From Bryobacterales bacterium (GTDB taxonomy: Bacteria; Acidobacteriota; Terriglobia; Bryobacterales; Bryobacteraceae), in assembly GCA_025462985.1 (NCBI GenBank), contig JAOAPP010000178.1, forward strand, positions 1 through 5,848: a stretch of DNA of 5,848 nucleotides. The letters are read 5' to 3'. Positions 4,894-5,848 of the stretch are shown here, piece after piece. The translations under genes were made by a program, and so were the position numbers. The notes below the pieces were generated by a model, which was not told where the DNA came from, made no database searches, and was given only the letters and a program-made list of their open reading frames with translations. How positions within the stretch are numbered: position 1 is the stretch's first letter; the number at the start of each line of letters is the position of its first letter.

Positions 4894-5848
4894 CTGGGCA
4901 TCCGGTTCGATCTCTCCTGCTCCTTGCGCTGCACTCCATCGCTTTGTGCCAAACTCCGAGGCCGACCGCCGGCGTCCAGGCTCAAAGCCTCTACCGGACC
5001 GGTCGATGGGCGGATGTTGTCGCCCTCGCAGACCGGACGCCCAACCCCGTTGCCGACGTGATCTACTATGCTGCTCTCTCCCTGGCGAGGCTTAATCGCC
5101 TCGACGAGGCTGCCGCGGAACTGCGCAAGGGAAAGAGCGCCTACGGGCGCGACAAGCGCTTCCCGACGGAACTGGCAGGGTTGGCGTACCGGGAAAAGCG
5201 TTTCGGTGATGCAAAGGCCAGTCTTGCTCGCGCCTTAAAGCTAGATCCGGACGACACATACGCTAACGATTTCCTCGCGACCCTCTATCTACTGGACGAG
5301 AACCTTCCGGCAGCTTTGAAGTATTGGAATCGAGCCAACAAGCCAATCGTCCAAACCCTACAGTTCAGCCCCCCTCTCCCCCTCATTCCGTTGCTGGGCG
5401 AACGTACTTTTGCGATCTCGGAAGGGCAGACACTGACGAGTGAACGGTTTCTCCAAACCGAGGCCAACCTCGATCGTCTCCGGGCCTTGTACCAGGTTCG
5501 CTTCGAACTGCTTCCCCGGCGACAAGATGAGCGATTCGATCTGGTCATCCACACGACCCCTTATGCTCAGCCGCTATCCGGCTGGATCGGCCGATTGCTT
5601 CCGTCCCTGAGCGAACTGCCTTATCAAGCCCTGTCTCTCGACTTTCGCAACATCGGACAGCGAGCGATCGATTTCAGTTCATTTGGTCGTTGGGATCCAA
5701 ACAAGCAGCGCGCATTGATCAGCCTTTCCGGGCCTTATCGGGAAAATCCGCGCATGCGGTACCTCTACTTCGGCGATGCTCGCAACGAGACGTGGAACTT
5801 GCTGCCGTTGGTTTATCGCGGATCAAGTTCTGGTTTGACCGGGCTGGC
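4890..5848 (+). CDS. Secreted TPR-repeat protein, possibly outer-membrane (3' end outside window)
   Basis: An open frame runs from TTG 4890 to the window edge, 319 complete codons without a stop. The TTG overlaps the peptidase stop as TTGA, with no other start visible close upstream, so this start fits but is not certain. Residues 1-20 (MTGHPVRSLLLLALHSIALC) look like a signal peptide; the Cys is not in a proper lipobox because Leu precedes it. Residues about 32-150 hold three TPR-like helix pairs: SLYRTGRWADVVALAD, YYAALSLARLNRLDEAAAEL and LAGLAYREKRFGDAKASL, the last followed by ARALKLDPDDTYANDFLATLY. From about residue 200 the sequence changes to alternating strand-like segments (VRFELLPR, RFDLVIHT, RALISLSG, MRYLYFGDARNETWNLL), as in outer-membrane barrel or other beta-rich envelope domains. 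Co-translation with a C39-like peptidase suggests the two act together, the TPR part probably binding protein partners. The TPR call is solid; the beta-rich domain is an inference. Confidence 0.8.
   Translation, partial: MTGHPVRSLLLLALHSIALCQTPRPTAGVQAQSLYRTGRWADVVALADRTPNPVADVIYYAALSLARLNRLDEAAAELRKGKSAYGRDKRFPTELAGLAYREKRFGDAKASLARALKLDPDDTYANDFLATLYLLDENLPAALKYWNRANKPIVQTLQFSPPLPLIPLLGERTFAISEGQTLTSERFLQTEANLDRLRALYQVRFELLPRRQDERFDLVIHTTPYAQPLSGWIGRLLPSLSELPYQALSLDFRNIGQRAIDFSSFGRWDPNKQRALISLSGPYRENPRMRYLYFGDARNETWNLLPLVYRGSSSGLTGL

Noticed and set aside
4932..4955. Lipoprotein signal in the TPR protein (SIALC)
   Set aside because: The residue before Cys is Leu, not Gly/Ala/Ser, so it does not meet the lipobox rule.
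5285..5554. Minus-strand open frames of 64-89 residues near the window end
   Set aside because: They are antisense to the TPR gene, whose frame is uninterrupted and has clear repeat structure.

Overview
The window is a compact stretch of bacterial chromosome with little intergenic space. It is GC-rich overall, apart from a very AT-rich promoter island near 2787-2813. No phage, IS element, CRISPR array, rRNA or tRNA was seen. The gene types (a GDRTG-type secreted metallophosphoesterase, an uncharacterised seven-helix membrane protein, a secreted C39-like peptidase followed by a TPR protein) and the use of TTG starts recall soil Acidobacteriota such as Solibacter or Bryobacter relatives. This placement is an impression from protein style, not a database result.

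Layout. Positions 59-2786 form one minus-strand directon, read right to left. It holds a HisC-like PLP aminotransferase (2786-1674), a 125-residue uncharacterised protein (1615-1238), a frame-shifted remnant of a DUF2278-like gene (1222-932) and a secreted metallophosphoesterase (922-59). Gaps are 58, 15 and 9 nt, so an operon is likely. A GntR/FCD-family regulator (2838-3563) is transcribed divergently from the aminotransferase. The AT-rich gap between them carries overlapping inverted repeats that could be the operator and shared promoter region.

The regulator gene meets a seven-helix membrane protein gene (4276-3560) tail to tail with a 4-bp overlap. The membrane gene is in turn divergent from a plus-strand pair. 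The first of the pair is a secreted C39-like papain-fold cysteine peptidase (4351-4893). The second is a secreted TPR protein (4890 to beyond the window end), whose TTG start overlaps the peptidase stop as TTGA. Its C-terminal part looks strand-rich, possibly an outer-membrane or envelope domain.

How the parts may work together. The GntR-type protein probably controls the divergent aminotransferase operon. The peptidase and TPR protein are probably translationally coupled and act together in the cell envelope. The membrane protein has no identifiable role. Nothing here is a clear new defence or mobile system. The most noteworthy items are the broken DUF2278 gene, the regulator with missing FCD metal ligands beside a palindromic AT island, and the coupled peptidase/TPR pair.
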